A stretch of 47,855 nucleotides of DNA from Bacteriovoracaceae bacterium UBA1511 (GTDB taxonomy: Bacteria; Bdellovibrionota; Bacteriovoracia; Bacteriovoracales; Bacteriovoracaceae): NCBI GenBank assembly GCA_002323535.1, contig DCQT01000074.1, positions 1 through 47,855 of the forward strand, in the 5' to 3' direction. Shown here piece by piece: positions 7,749 through 17,230 of the stretch. The position numbers and the translations under genes are program-made. Numbering within the stretch: position 1 is the stretch's first letter; each line of letters opens with the position of its first letter. The notes under the pieces were generated by a model that was given only the letters and a program-made list of their open reading frames with translations, did not search any database and was not told the origin of the DNA.

Positions 7749-8734
7749 AAGAATACTTTCTCCATTAGAAATAGGTAATAGACTTGAAGAAAGTCATCAT
7801 CATCCTTGTTTAAGGTTTCACATCTTGCCTGACTTAGAACGTTTGAAACTTTATCCGAAACTCCCGCTTTTTGGGTTTCCATAAATTGTGTTATGAGACG
7901 CAAGACATTCTCCATCGAAGCCACATTATCAAAGTCAGCTCCTGAAATCCTTGCCAGTAACGAGGGGAACACATGAAAAAAATTATTTATAATCATGGCT
8001 CCATGACATAACCTCTTTATATTAAAGCTACCGGGAGCTCCAAGGTCCTCATGACCTATTCCCGCAGAAGTGTAATTAACAGCAGTACAAGAACCCAAAT
8101 CTACTGCACCAGTCCCAAGCACAACTCCAAAACTACTTCCGTTATCTAAAGAAACGTTTTCATACTGAATTAAGCACCCTGTTTTTTCTCCGTCGGTATT
8201 TGCATCACCGTAATAATGAAAAAACCTCCCCATACTGATTAACTGTAAATATACGAGAAGCATTTCCAATTCATTAAGCTCATCATCAGAAAAAATTTCA
8301 CCTCTTTTTGTAGAGGTTGGCTCCTCGTCTGTCTCCAAACCTCCAGCGTATAAAATTGTATCCATTGCTAATTGGAGATAGGTAAAATCTTCATCGTCTG
8401 CGCTAATAACGTCATCACTAGTACTGAACAGAGTCGTCCCATTAAACGTTCCACTGTCATCAAATCTTTGAAGGTCATCCGTAAGAAATTTCGTCACATT
8501 AAATTTGGCTTTACAAGCATAAGATAGTGCTAATATTTTTAGAAATTCACCGTCATCACTAGGTTTATCAATGGAGGTCATCAACTCTATTGCTTTGTCA
8601 CAGTCACCGCTCCCCATGGCGATATTAGCACTTACCATAAGGTTTTTACGAACCTGCTCATCTGTATCGCCACAAGAAATTAAAAAAAATATAAAGACAA
8701 AAGCTCTTATATGCATGTCAATAAATTTTCTCAA
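7745..8734 (-). CDS. Predicted lipoprotein
   Basis: A 329-residue protein with a lipoprotein signal: a hydrophobic stretch FVFIFFLISC followed by GD, the cysteine being the expected lipidation site (Asp at +3, not +2). Two starts are possible: TTG at 8734 (AGGCGA just upstream) or ATG at 8716, which leaves a shorter but still workable signal of about 14 residues. The mature part is acidic with a helical repeat-like first third (DCDKAIELMTSIDKPSDDGEFLKILALSYACKAKF) reminiscent of TPR proteins; no enzymatic motif is seen. It is coupled by a GTGA overlap to the barrel protein at 6618-7748, and the two may form an outer-membrane complex. The function is unknown. Confidence 0.7.
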   Translation of the reverse strand: MRKFIDMHIRAFVFIFFLISCGDTDEQVRKNLMVSANIAMGSGDCDKAIELMTSIDKPSDDGEFLKILALSYACKAKFNVTKFLTDDLQRFDDSGTFNGTTLFSTSDDVISADDEDFTYLQLAMDTILYAGGLETDEEPTSTKRGEIFSDDELNELEMLLVYLQLISMGRFFHYYGDANTDGEKTGCLIQYENVSLDNGSSFGVVLGTGAVDLGSCTAVNYTSAGIGHEDLGAPGSFNIKRLCHGAMIINNFFHVFPSLLARISGADFDNVASMENVLRLITQFMETQKAGVSDKVSNVLSQARCETLNKDDDDFLQVYYLFLMEKVFL

Positions 8735-8784
8735 TTTCGCCTACAGTTTGGTAGTCGGAAAAATGTCCTAAATGAATTTACCTA

Positions 8785-10020
8785 CTAATTCACTCTGGTT
8801 TCAGAGGTTATAACTTCAACCAAGCGATCTACAGCCTCAGAGAATTCACTTTGGTTAGAAACGAGAGAAATTCTTGCACAGTTTCTTAAACCAAAGTCTC
8901 CACCTGGCACACAGGCTACTCCTTTTTCTTTAAGGATATACTCACAAATTTCCGCACCATAATCACTTGTATCATTGTCACCATTAGAGAGCTTTTGGTG
9001 AATTGGAAGTTTATTAAAGTCTAATATAAAGTAAAAAGCACCTCGAGACTGATACCATTTATGAGATAGACCGTTATTCTTAAATTTGTCTCTCAAAATT
9101 TTTAAATTTTCTCTTAGATGTTTTTTTACAGGCTCTAAATAATCTTCAACTCTATCAAAGTCATACTCATTCAACGCAGACTGAACAAGAGAATTTGCCC
9201 CTGACGTAAGTTGCCCTTGTAGCTTTGACAATGTACCAACGAAATTTTTAGGCCCTATAACCCATCCAATTCTCAAGCCTGTTGATGCCATTGATTTAGA
9301 TATTCCATTCACAATTAGAGTCCTTTCCACTAGCTCTGGCAGGTAGTGATAGAAGTATCTAGGCCTTGGGTCATAGTAATTTAGATCTCTGTAAATTTCA
9401 TCTGAGATAATTACTGTTTGAGGGTTACTTTTCATAATTTTTGAAAATTCATCCATCCATTCATCTGAATAAATAACGCCTGATGGGTTAGATGGTGAGT
9501 TTACTATTACAGCTTTCGTTTTTGAGGAGATCAGTTTTTTTAAACCCTCTAACTCAGGCTGGAAGCCGTCAAAAAAATCACTTTCAACTTCCTTTACAAT
9601 CCCTCCGAACAGTTCAATCAAAGGGCGATATGACACCCAGTATGGTGTAAAGATAATGACCTCATCACCAGGATCTAAAAGGGCACATAAAATGTTTGAG
9701 ATACTTTGTTTCGCACCATTAGAGATTATGCACCCCAAATCCGTTTTTATATTTTCATTATCCGTATAAAATTTTTTCAGAATTTTTTCTCTAAGGTCGT
9801 TGTTTCCAGGGACAGGTGCATATTGGAAAGAGGATAAAAAGTTGCACTCTCTTAATATCTTATCCACTAGGTCTTGATCTGGCTTAAATGGCAACTGGCC
9901 TGCTGTTAAATTAAATACCTCGTGCCCTTCTTTGGCCAAACCTACAGCCTGAGCATTTAATTTTAACGTTACCGACTCTTTAAAACCTGAAACTCTCTTA
10001 CCCGACTCAATAGACATCAT
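8785..10020 (-). CDS. Class I pyridoxal-phosphate aminotransferase (aspartate type)
   Basis: A 411-residue fold-type I PLP enzyme that transfers amino groups between amino acids and 2-oxo acids. The Schiff-base lysine is K242 in NGISKSMASTGLRIGW; the PLP contacts are seen in NSPSNPSGV (Asn/Pro pair), in the ISDEIYRDL aspartate and tyrosine, and in the late CARISLV arginine that binds the substrate carboxylate. The sequence is closest by eye to the Iγ/Ib aspartate aminotransferases (AspC/AspB), though the substrate cannot be fixed from sequence. The ATG at 10020 has AAGGG at good spacing. It lies downstream of rsmD with a 68-base gap and may be in the same transcript. Confidence 0.9.
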   Translation of the reverse strand: MMSIESGKRVSGFKESVTLKLNAQAVGLAKEGHEVFNLTAGQLPFKPDQDLVDKILRECNFLSSFQYAPVPGNNDLREKILKKFYTDNENIKTDLGCIISNGAKQSISNILCALLDPGDEVIIFTPYWVSYRPLIELFGGIVKEVESDFFDGFQPELEGLKKLISSKTKAVIVNSPSNPSGVIYSDEWMDEFSKIMKSNPQTVIISDEIYRDLNYYDPRPRYFYHYLPELVERTLIVNGISKSMASTGLRIGWVIGPKNFVGTLSKLQGQLTSGANSLVQSALNEYDFDRVEDYLEPVKKHLRENLKILRDKFKNNGLSHKWYQSRGAFYFILDFNKLPIHQKLSNGDNDTSDYGAEICEYILKEKGVACVPGGDFGLRNCARISLVSNQSEFSEAVDRLVEVITSETRVN

Positions 10021-10088
10021 AAAAACCCTTGATAGTGATCAACGAAATAATATAGCAGCTAATTATTTTAGGGAAATTTTTTTAATAA

Positions 10089-10637
10089 TTAAAACCAAAA
10101 AATCTCTTTATCGCCCTGTCTTATTATTTTTGGTTCAAATTTATTTATGTGGTCAGCTACTTTTTTATAGAAACTAGTTTTGTTAGAAGCTTCAACAAGA
10201 AATAGCACCTCTTCGTTAACATCATTTATTAGTTCTAAGAAAGAAAAGTATAACTTCTCATCCTCATAGGGAGGATCAAAAAATAAAATTGATTTACCAT
10301 CTAACAATGATGAATTCTTCTTTAACCAAGATGTCGCTGAGCATTGAAAAATATTTATATTTTGGTCATTTCTGATAATTTTATCGATATTTTTTTTCAA
10401 TTGAGAAATTTGCCTTTTACCCTTATCGATGAATGTCACCCGTGACGCCCTGCGCGACAAAGCCTCTAGCCCCACACTTCCTGACCCAGCGCACAAATCA
10501 ATAAAGTGATACCCCTCCAAACTTAGCAATGTGTCAAAAAGCCTCCTTCTCAACATCACAGAAGTGGGTCTGGTGCCCTCACTTGGCACTTCTAAAGACC
10601 TTCCCTTAAACTTTCCACCTAAAATCCTAATGCTCAT
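10089..10637 (-). CDS. rsmD: RsmD, 16S rRNA guanine-N2 methyltransferase
   Basis: SAM-dependent methyltransferase expected to modify G966 (E. coli numbering) of 16S rRNA. Residues 1-12 (MSIRILGGKFKGR) are the conserved opening of RsmD, the SAM loop is DLCAGSGSVGLEALSR (about 47-62) and the catalytic motif is DPPY at 121-124. The 182-residue length is typical. I moved the start from 10667 to the ATG at 10637 because the family begins there and AAGGG lies about 7 bases upstream. It is probably cotranscribed with the aminotransferase. The gap upstream (10638-10790) is divergent with the methyltransferase-like gene. Confidence 0.93.
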   Translation of the reverse strand: MSIRILGGKFKGRSLEVPSEGTRPTSVMLRRRLFDTLLSLEGYHFIDLCAGSGSVGLEALSRRASRVTFIDKGKRQISQLKKNIDKIIRNDQNINIFQCSATSWLKKNSSLLDGKSILFFDPPYEDEKLYFSFLELINDVNEEVLFLVEASNKTSFYKKVADHINKFEPKIIRQGDKEIFWF

Positions 10638-10790
10638 TAAAAAACCCTTACCCAAATATCTTACCACTGTTTGTAAGCATTCGAATTTATATAAAAATTT
10701 TCATGACATCGTGTCTAGTATTCGGTAAAAATATCTGCTCGAGTTTTAACAATTTTCCCATTGTTTGGGTTTTATATATTTGGATTTTTA

Positions 10791-13586
10791 ATGAGTAAAA
10801 ATTCTTTCCATGCCATGAATTGGTTATCTACAAGACGTAGATCAAGTTCCTCATTGGAAAGTAAAACCCCATACTCTTGCCAAAGTCATAACAAAAAGTT
10901 CAACCCATCCAACCACTTAACACCTGGATGGCAAGGTGATGGACTTGGATCAAAAGAAGGATCTAAGTTAAAAAGAGCTTTTCTGATTTTATGGAGAGAT
11001 GCCGTACTTCAAATTCTTCAACTTAAAAAAGCCAACCTAAGCCTTCAAAAAGCTGTATTTGAGCAATTCTTAAATTTTAATAATAAATATAAACAACCAA
11101 ATCAATTTATTCAATCAAGTAATGACCTACACCTTTTTTGGAATGAAGTTGGAAAATCCAATAAAGAGCGATGTCAAACTGTAGATAAATTCATAAAGTC
11201 TTTTAGCTTTAAAGCAGTATGTTTATACCTCTACAAAGTTAAGCTTTTAGGTAAGTTATCAGACTCAATCGACCTAGAATTATCAGAGCGAGAAATTCAG
11301 AACCCTACCTTTACATTAAATAAAGTTTTTAAAAGAGGTAGTGAAAACCAAATCAACTCAGAGGCGCTTCAAAAAAACTGTTTTAGCTGGTTCAATCCCT
11401 CATCTCAAAACCCTGTAAAACTGCTGCCACTACTAAAATCAATTAGTAATTTATCGATTACTGAGTTTATGAAAATAACGACAGTGGATAACTACTTAAC
11501 AGAGTTAAAACAAAACTATAGTCATTCATTTTCACATCAGAGCTTTGGACTTTTACTTAATGAACTTCTCGTTTCTCTTCCTGTTTGGTTCAATAAAAAT
11601 GAAGAAAGCACAGTAAAAGTAAAGCCAAGAAATACAGTTCCTATTTCAACTAAATTTGTTGGCGATCAGATGGCATCTATATGCCAATCCCATTGGCTTG
11701 CCCAAGGGCAAAATTTATCCAAAAACTGGAAATATGTTTTGTGCCCAGACTTCAGACAGCTTGAGGACAAAGACAAGTACTTAAAGCTTACTCATGAGCT
11801 TCAATTCTTATCTTTTCTATGTGATTTCTCCCTTAAAATTAATCAATCTACGATAAGTTTTATTGTAAATATTCTTAGCAACCGCTTCAATCCAATTGAT
11901 AAACTTGCCCCCAGGCAAACCTCACTTTTTGGTTTTGAACAAGAGGAGTCCGGAGGTAATAGGGCGTACGATCGTCTTGTTATAAATTTACTCCACTCCC
12001 CAAAAAAGAACCCCCATCACTATTTAGTACAACAAATTTCAGATCAAATAGACCAGCTAAAAGATAATGGCTTCTTGTATGTTTTTACGAACCAAAAACT
12101 ATTCGTTCCCTCTCAAACGGAAAGAGTGAAACAACTTCTTGAACAATTAGATCTAAAGGCCGAAATTAACTTCGAGGACCTTAAGGGTAAAGGAGAAATT
12201 CAAGACCATTTATTTATTTTTCTAAAGAATACAAAAAAACAATTTCCTTTGACCTTTAATAAAAAAGAAAAAAAGACTTTTGTATCTTTTAAATGGTCTG
12301 GGAAACTCGCCCAATTTAATATTCTAAACCAGTTCTCCAAGGAATTGTTTAAGTGTTTTGAAACTAAGCACCCATCAACCCCCGTATATCTAAAAGAAAT
12401 ATCAGAAACTACTGAGTTTAAGCTAAACCAAGAAATTATTCTGGACGGGAAACTACTTAACCAAAAGGTCGGTGACGATAATAAGATTACTCACCCATCA
12501 TTTATAAAAAACCTTACTACCAAAACTAGGCCATTGGACTATTTTTTTAAAATAGAAAACATTGAAGAAAATCAACAGAATACAGAAAACCACTCTTTAT
12601 TATTTCAAAACCTAAGCACTGTTGAAGACCTCTATAATTATGTTTTAATAGTTCACCTACCGAACGGAAATGCTGAACAAGTTGAAATAATACCGTCGAC
12701 AGCATACTTGGCAAAAAAAGAAAGCTATGGAGTTGCTTACTATCAATACTTCGGTCTGACTCCAAAAATTTCTGGAATAAACATAAATATTTTTAGAGAG
12801 TTTTTTAATTCACCTATCGGGAAACAAATCATATTGATAACTCTAACTGGAGGCTTGAGAAAGGTACGCTCCAGAGTATCTTCTTTATTAGTTCCTTCTT
12901 ATTTTGAGTTTTCCAATATAAATCAAAAAAGCTTTGACTACTCAAAATACTCCTTATTTACTTTACCGAGTGAAAACTTTCTCAATGAGTCTCTTCCCTC
13001 AGAGAATGAGATCGAGTTATTAATTGAGGACCTACATAACTCTCTTGCTAGCTCACCTGGGTTGCTTTTGAGTATTTTGAGTAATTTAAAAATTAATACA
13101 AAAAATAAGTTTGATGACTTATCGAGACAATTACTCTCTGAAGACACTTTAAACTTTAAAAGTATTGAGCTACAAAAAAAACTCACTAATCTTAAGCTGT
13201 TTCACATTCATACCCAAAGTGATGAAATTTATATCGAGTTTCTCGTAAAAAACAAAAACTTACTTCAAAGACCACTTGAATCCGTTTCCATCAAGACGAG
13301 TGAAGAAGATTTAAATACAAAAATAATTACAATTAACTCTATGGGTACACCCTTTGCTAAGATTCACACCGGTAACCAACTGGCTCATCTCATTAAATTC
13401 CTTCTTGAAAACTATATTGAGGCGCCAATTGACCAACTCATTCAATTTCTCAAAGTGCCAGCTTCAAATGAACTCGACCTTATTTTCTCCGAACTTGAGG
13501 AACAAAAAAAGCTATCGTTATTTCTTAATGAACTCTCTGTAAAAAAAATCAACAACCTCATTACAAAACAATTAATTTCTCACTAG
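10791..13586 (+). CDS. Large protein resembling an N6-adenine methyltransferase without NPPY
   Basis: A 931-residue protein I could not place in a named family. From about residue 300 it reads like the C-terminal half of an N-6 DNA methylase (TaqI/HsdM type): YDRLVINLLHSP at 393-404 is where these enzymes carry (N/D)PPY, and the downstream block with QLKDNGFLYVFTNQKLFVPS resembles the post-motif region. A later stretch FFNSPIGKQI (671-680) resembles the end of a target-recognition domain. If this is right, the catalytic NPPY has become NLLH and the enzyme is inactive. The N-terminal third is basic (RRRSSSS) with no known domain. No restriction gene is adjacent. The start at 10791 is chosen because the 10 extra residues upstream have no ribosome site; spacing of GGA to ATG is acceptable. 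The following gene starts 31 bases downstream. Confidence 0.6.
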   Translation: MSKNSFHAMNWLSTRRRSSSSLESKTPYSCQSHNKKFNPSNHLTPGWQGDGLGSKEGSKLKRAFLILWRDAVLQILQLKKANLSLQKAVFEQFLNFNNKYKQPNQFIQSSNDLHLFWNEVGKSNKERCQTVDKFIKSFSFKAVCLYLYKVKLLGKLSDSIDLELSEREIQNPTFTLNKVFKRGSENQINSEALQKNCFSWFNPSSQNPVKLLPLLKSISNLSITEFMKITTVDNYLTELKQNYSHSFSHQSFGLLLNELLVSLPVWFNKNEESTVKVKPRNTVPISTKFVGDQMASICQSHWLAQGQNLSKNWKYVLCPDFRQLEDKDKYLKLTHELQFLSFLCDFSLKINQSTISFIVNILSNRFNPIDKLAPRQTSLFGFEQEESGGNRAYDRLVINLLHSPKKNPHHYLVQQISDQIDQLKDNGFLYVFTNQKLFVPSQTERVKQLLEQLDLKAEINFEDLKGKGEIQDHLFIFLKNTKKQFPLTFNKKEKKTFVSFKWSGKLAQFNILNQFSKELFKCFETKHPSTPVYLKEISETTEFKLNQEIILDGKLLNQKVGDDNKITHPSFIKNLTTKTRPLDYFFKIENIEENQQNTENHSLLFQNLSTVEDLYNYVLIVHLPNGNAEQVEIIPSTAYLAKKESYGVAYYQYFGLTPKISGININIFREFFNSPIGKQIILITLTGGLRKVRSRVSSLLVPSYFEFSNINQKSFDYSKYSLFTLPSENFLNESLPSENEIELLIEDLHNSLASSPGLLLSILSNLKINTKNKFDDLSRQLLSEDTLNFKSIELQKKLTNLKLFHIHTQSDEIYIEFLVKNKNLLQRPLESVSIKTSEEDLNTKIITINSMGTPFAKIHTGNQLAHLIKFLLENYIEAPIDQLIQFLKVPASNELDLIFSELEEQKKLSLFLNELSVKKINNLITKQLISH

Positions 13587-13617
13587 TAAATTTTTTACTC
13601 GGAAGTAAAATATAAGC

Positions 13618-15246
13618 ATGGGTGAATTACACATCAAACTACTTGAGCTACGTCGAGAGATTTACTTACGACTAAAAAAAACAGCTGTAAGCTACAATGC
13701 TGGTTTCTCTGAAGACCTTAAAAAATATTACGAGGCTCAGGAAGCTTATGAAAATAAAACGTTTGAACTTATCTCGTCAGATGAGTTTCTAGAAAATGTC
13801 GAGAGTTCTAAGATTATTTATTTAGGAGACTTCCATACCTTTGACCAAAGCTCTAAAAACTTCAATCGCCTGATTAAGTTCCTCTTAAAACAAAATAAAA
13901 AATTAGTTATCGGCCTTGAAATGGTCTCCTCAAAAGAGCAGTTAAAGATCGACTCATTCGTGCAAGGCCTCTTAACAGAAAAAGAATTCCTTGAGGCAAT
14001 TAATTACAAAGAGTCATGGCGATTCCCTTGGGTTCATTACTCAGAACTTTTTACACTTGCAAGGGAAAAAAATATATCTATCGTTGGACTAAACTCCCCA
14101 GGCCCACTTGAGAGTCGAGATGAACATGCTGCAAATTTAATATCCAAAGCAGTTAAGAAGGATCCAAACTCTCAGTTTCTCGTTTTATTTGGAGAATTAC
14201 ATATATTACCCGATAAGCTTCCTGGAAAAGTCGCTGAAAAACTAAACAATCCAAATAATGACCTAATCGTCCACCAAAACCTCGATTTTATTTACTGGAA
14301 ACAGCTTGAGGAGTCTACTGATGGCAGAATTGGCTCAAGTATAGTTAAGATAGAAAATAATGAGTTCTCACTTCAAAACTCGCCACCTTGGATTAAATTA
14401 GAGAGCTATGTTTATTGGTTTGAGAACCTCATGGACGACCCAGACTTCGATATGCATGAATACTCAATTGAAAATAGTATAAAATTATTTAACGAAAATA
14501 TATATGATAACTTTTCTTATCTATCGCTAAAGATCTGTGAGTCTTTAGACCTCAAAATTGGAAAAGACATAATAGACGAATTCAATCTGTATGACCATCA
14601 ATCTCTAGAGTATATTTTAAAAGAGACTCTAAACTCTCCTTTGTATGATTTTTATAAAAAGTTAATTGAAACAAATCAGTTTTTTCAAATAATTAATACT
14701 GATATATATTACTGCCCAAGCTATTCAATAAATCGCATTGTATATCTCGCGGGTTCCCACGTTTTCCATAGCTACACCAAAGACTCTAAAAAAAATCAAA
14801 TGCCTCAATCAAAAACAGATCTATTCTATTACTGGACTCACCAATTTTGCTTTAGTTATTTTTGCACTAAAATTTTTAATCCTTACAGAAAGTGTTCATT
14901 GGTCAGGGATATTAAAAATGAATTAGAGAGAATAAACGCTATCGACACAAGCCCAGTAGAAGAAAGAGTCTATACCGCCTCAGCGGACACACTAGATCAA
15001 ACAATCGAAGAAACTTCTATAGAGGAGTTAAGCTTCGATGAGTTATACAATGCCTCGAAGATTATTGGAGATTGCCTTGGTGATTTCATCTACAGTCAAT
15101 ACGATCAAATAGGGAATTATTGTTTATCAAAATGCCTAGAATCGTCATCGGATATTCTAAAATTAAGAAATAATCTCAATTCTATTATTAGAAAGATTAA
15201 AGACTCTTCTCCTAACTTTTACACAAAATCAAAGAAGTTATTCTAG
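13618..15246 (+). CDS. Long ChaN/TIKI-like protein (PF04187-type)
   Basis: A 542-residue protein. Residues about 65-240 resemble the ChaN haem-binding/TIKI fold: IIYLGDFHTFDQ (GDFH at 70-73), then GLEM near 100, then SRDEHAANLI, and FGELHILPD, the positions where this superfamily places its metal or haem ligands and GxxH motifs. Known ChaN proteins are about 300 residues and lipoproteins; this one has no signal peptide and an extra C-terminal half of about 300 residues with no recognised domain and several Cys. So a cytoplasmic, TIKI-like hydrolase or binding protein is possible. It follows the methyltransferase-like gene by 31 bases on the same strand, and its stop overlaps the opposite gene by 9 bases. 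Confidence 0.65.
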   Translation: MGELHIKLLELRREIYLRLKKTAVSYNAGFSEDLKKYYEAQEAYENKTFELISSDEFLENVESSKIIYLGDFHTFDQSSKNFNRLIKFLLKQNKKLVIGLEMVSSKEQLKIDSFVQGLLTEKEFLEAINYKESWRFPWVHYSELFTLAREKNISIVGLNSPGPLESRDEHAANLISKAVKKDPNSQFLVLFGELHILPDKLPGKVAEKLNNPNNDLIVHQNLDFIYWKQLEESTDGRIGSSIVKIENNEFSLQNSPPWIKLESYVYWFENLMDDPDFDMHEYSIENSIKLFNENIYDNFSYLSLKICESLDLKIGKDIIDEFNLYDHQSLEYILKETLNSPLYDFYKKLIETNQFFQIINTDIYYCPSYSINRIVYLAGSHVFHSYTKDSKKNQMPQSKTDLFYYWTHQFCFSYFCTKIFNPYRKCSLVRDIKNELERINAIDTSPVEERVYTASADTLDQTIEETSIEELSFDELYNASKIIGDCLGDFIYSQYDQIGNYCLSKCLESSSDILKLRNNLNSIIRKIKDSSPNFYTKSKKLF

Positions 15247-16452
15247 GCTCTGATTCTTAATTTTTTTTAGTAGATCTTTTTTCTGTCCAACAAATACAGA
15301 ATTTAGGTTACTTGTTTTCAATTTATCTTCAAAACTTGATTCAAGGCAGAAACCTAAAACGATATTATCATGAGTCACAATTTCTTTAAGACCAGAAATT
15401 GAGTCTTTTAGATCTCTATCTAAGTATAAACAGAAATTTGTATTAGTTGCAGATACTTTTAATTGTTGATCACTGCCCTTTTTAAATTTTGAAAATTCAA
15501 TCTGAACGGGATACTTCCCGCCCAAAGAAAAACGAATTATCAAACGTAAAAATTCTTTTATGGCTTCTTTGCTAAAATTAACCTCACTAGAAAATTTCAA
15601 TGACTGTACTCCACCAAAATTAATCGAGGTATTCAGGTTGAAAAATAGTGGTGTTAACTCTCTAATTATACTTCCTAACTCAATGCCATAATTGTGAGAG
15701 GGTTTAACCCCAGGTACCTCTGAGCTCAACTTTTCTTTTTTCTCCTCTTGAAAGACCGACGTCTCCTCTGAGGTTTTTGTATCGACAGAGCTCTGTTGCA
15801 AATACTGCTCCGCACTCAAATCGACCGCGATTGAGTCTTTGATATTGTCTCGGGACAAAAACTTAGTAGTAGAACTTCTCATTGACTGACGCTGTAAAAA
15901 TAACTTTAAAAGAAAAATTAAAGTAGAGGTCAACACCAATATAAATAAAACCTTTAATGGTAAACTACTTGATTGCTTCTTTAGCAAAATATCTCTTCTT
16001 TCTTTTATATTATCAACAATCACTTCATGGAGCTTTTCTATCTTTTTAAATTTACCCGTTATTATGCCTTGGTAATCATCACTCCCCCCACTCTCTGTTT
16101 CTGTAAAAGGGTTTTCGAAATCCTGCTGCCTGTGAAACCAATAAACCTCGTCTGAAATCGACTCTGTAAGTTCACTTAATTTTATAAGGGATTCATTTTT
16201 AGAAATTAGTTGCTTTAATTCCGTAAAACAACTTTCAGTTTGAGATAAAAAATCTTTTTTTAAATAAGCTGACTCCAGGCCAATCATCCTTGCTGAGTAG
16301 GATTGATTCACTCTTAAAAAACATGTTTGGGCACCATCGAGCATGGTATTGAATGAGGAAATAATCGATGAATTTTTAAACTCACCTCGGGATAAGAAGA
16401 CTCCCGTGATAAGCAAAATCAAGCCTGCTGATACAAAAGTAATTTTTTTCAA
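15238..16452 (-). CDS. Two-helix membrane protein with sensor-kinase-like layout
   Basis: A 404-residue protein with a transmembrane helix at about 5-21, a periplasmic helical domain (about 25-163), a second transmembrane helix (about 164-186) and a cytoplasmic part with a charged linker (190-250) and a C-terminal domain (260-400). This is the topology of sensor kinases and chemoreceptors. The C-terminal domain contains KEFLRLIIRFSLGGKYPVQIEF, which loosely resembles the start of a HATPase fold, but the phospho-acceptor His box, the N box and the G1/G2 motifs are missing, so I expect a non-catalytic protein. The start is TTG with AGAGG upstream. The gene is the downstream partner of 16523-17137 (70-base gap). 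Confidence 0.5.
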   Translation of the reverse strand: MKKITFVSAGLILLITGVFLSRGEFKNSSIISSFNTMLDGAQTCFLRVNQSYSARMIGLESAYLKKDFLSQTESCFTELKQLISKNESLIKLSELTESISDEVYWFHRQQDFENPFTETESGGSDDYQGIITGKFKKIEKLHEVIVDNIKERRDILLKKQSSSLPLKVLFILVLTSTLIFLLKLFLQRQSMRSSTTKFLSRDNIKDSIAVDLSAEQYLQQSSVDTKTSEETSVFQEEKKEKLSSEVPGVKPSHNYGIELGSIIRELTPLFFNLNTSINFGGVQSLKFSSEVNFSKEAIKEFLRLIIRFSLGGKYPVQIEFSKFKKGSDQQLKVSATNTNFCLYLDRDLKDSISGLKEIVTHDNIVLGFCLESSFEDKLKTSNLNSVFVGQKKDLLKKIKNQSLE

Positions 16453-16522
16453 AGGAAAACCTCTTTGAGTAAATATACTTTATTTTCTCTCCCTGCTTTT
16501 CCATGGTCAAGAGTGGCAAATG

Positions 16523-17137
16523 CTAGGTAAACAAAGATAATTTTTCAAAAAGCCTGACCTTAGCCTTCGGCTTTCTGGTATTCTTTAAAAATTCAATGAA
16601 GGCTCTGTCTGAGTCTGCTACTGATTTTTTATATTTATAAATCCGAGTTAGAGCAAAACTTCTTGAGTCCTGACAGGCAAAGCAGTTACACAGATATCCT
16701 GACTCCTTACGGTTACTAATGGTCTTTTCATCTAATAAACTAATCAACTGGGCTTCTGATGACCTCGAAAAATAACAATCATCAACAATTTTTTCCCCTA
16801 ATAAAAAGTAAAATAAACTTTGTACGACTATGTAAGGAGAAGTTTTAAAAATTTTAGAGATATCGTAAGTACTTAAATTTTCAACAAATTTTAAGTAAAT
16901 AAACACTTCTGATTTATTTTTGTTAATTTGTTGTAACTCTCTCCAAATAGGTAAGACAATTACTTCAAACCAATCCGCACGGCTCCAATCTAATACTTCT
17001 TCACAAATATCTAGTTGCTCTACTTCTAAAAGCGAGTTTACTTTATCACTTACTTTTAGAAAGGTTTTTTCATCAAAAAGAAACCAAGTCATTCGCTCGG
17101 CTTTGTCTTTTAGTCCTCTATACCTACCTATATTCAT
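16523..17137 (-). CDS. Unknown protein with HTH-like and Cys-rich segments
   Basis: A 204-residue cytoplasmic protein of unknown function. The middle (LSTYDISKIFKTSPYIVVQSL, about 88-108) resembles the helix-turn-helix of sigma-70 region 4, and a later CNCFACQDSR has three closely spaced cysteines that may bind metal; C121 and H-free surroundings argue against a classical zinc finger. There is no transmembrane segment or signal. It starts at the ATG 17137-17135 with a purine-rich GGGGAT upstream. It may be a regulator cotranscribed with the sensor-like membrane protein downstream. The assignment to an anti-sigma or sigma-like family is not supported beyond the helix resemblance. Confidence 0.5.
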   Translation of the reverse strand: MNIGRYRGLKDKAERMTWFLFDEKTFLKVSDKVNSLLEVEQLDICEEVLDWSRADWFEVIVLPIWRELQQINKNKSEVFIYLKFVENLSTYDISKIFKTSPYIVVQSLFYFLLGEKIVDDCYFSRSSEAQLISLLDEKTISNRKESGYLCNCFACQDSRSFALTRIYKYKKSVADSDRAFIEFLKNTRKPKAKVRLFEKLSLFT

Positions 17138-17230
17138 GAGATTATTTTATCCCCAAACGAAAATTTTTCCTAAATAAACTTATATTTTTATTTAAGCGTC
17201 CAAAATGTCGATAATCATTCAGGAGTGTTT

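Noticed and set aside
12938..13186. 82-residue frame opposite the methylase-like gene
   Set aside because: Shadow frame; no ribosome site and no domain.
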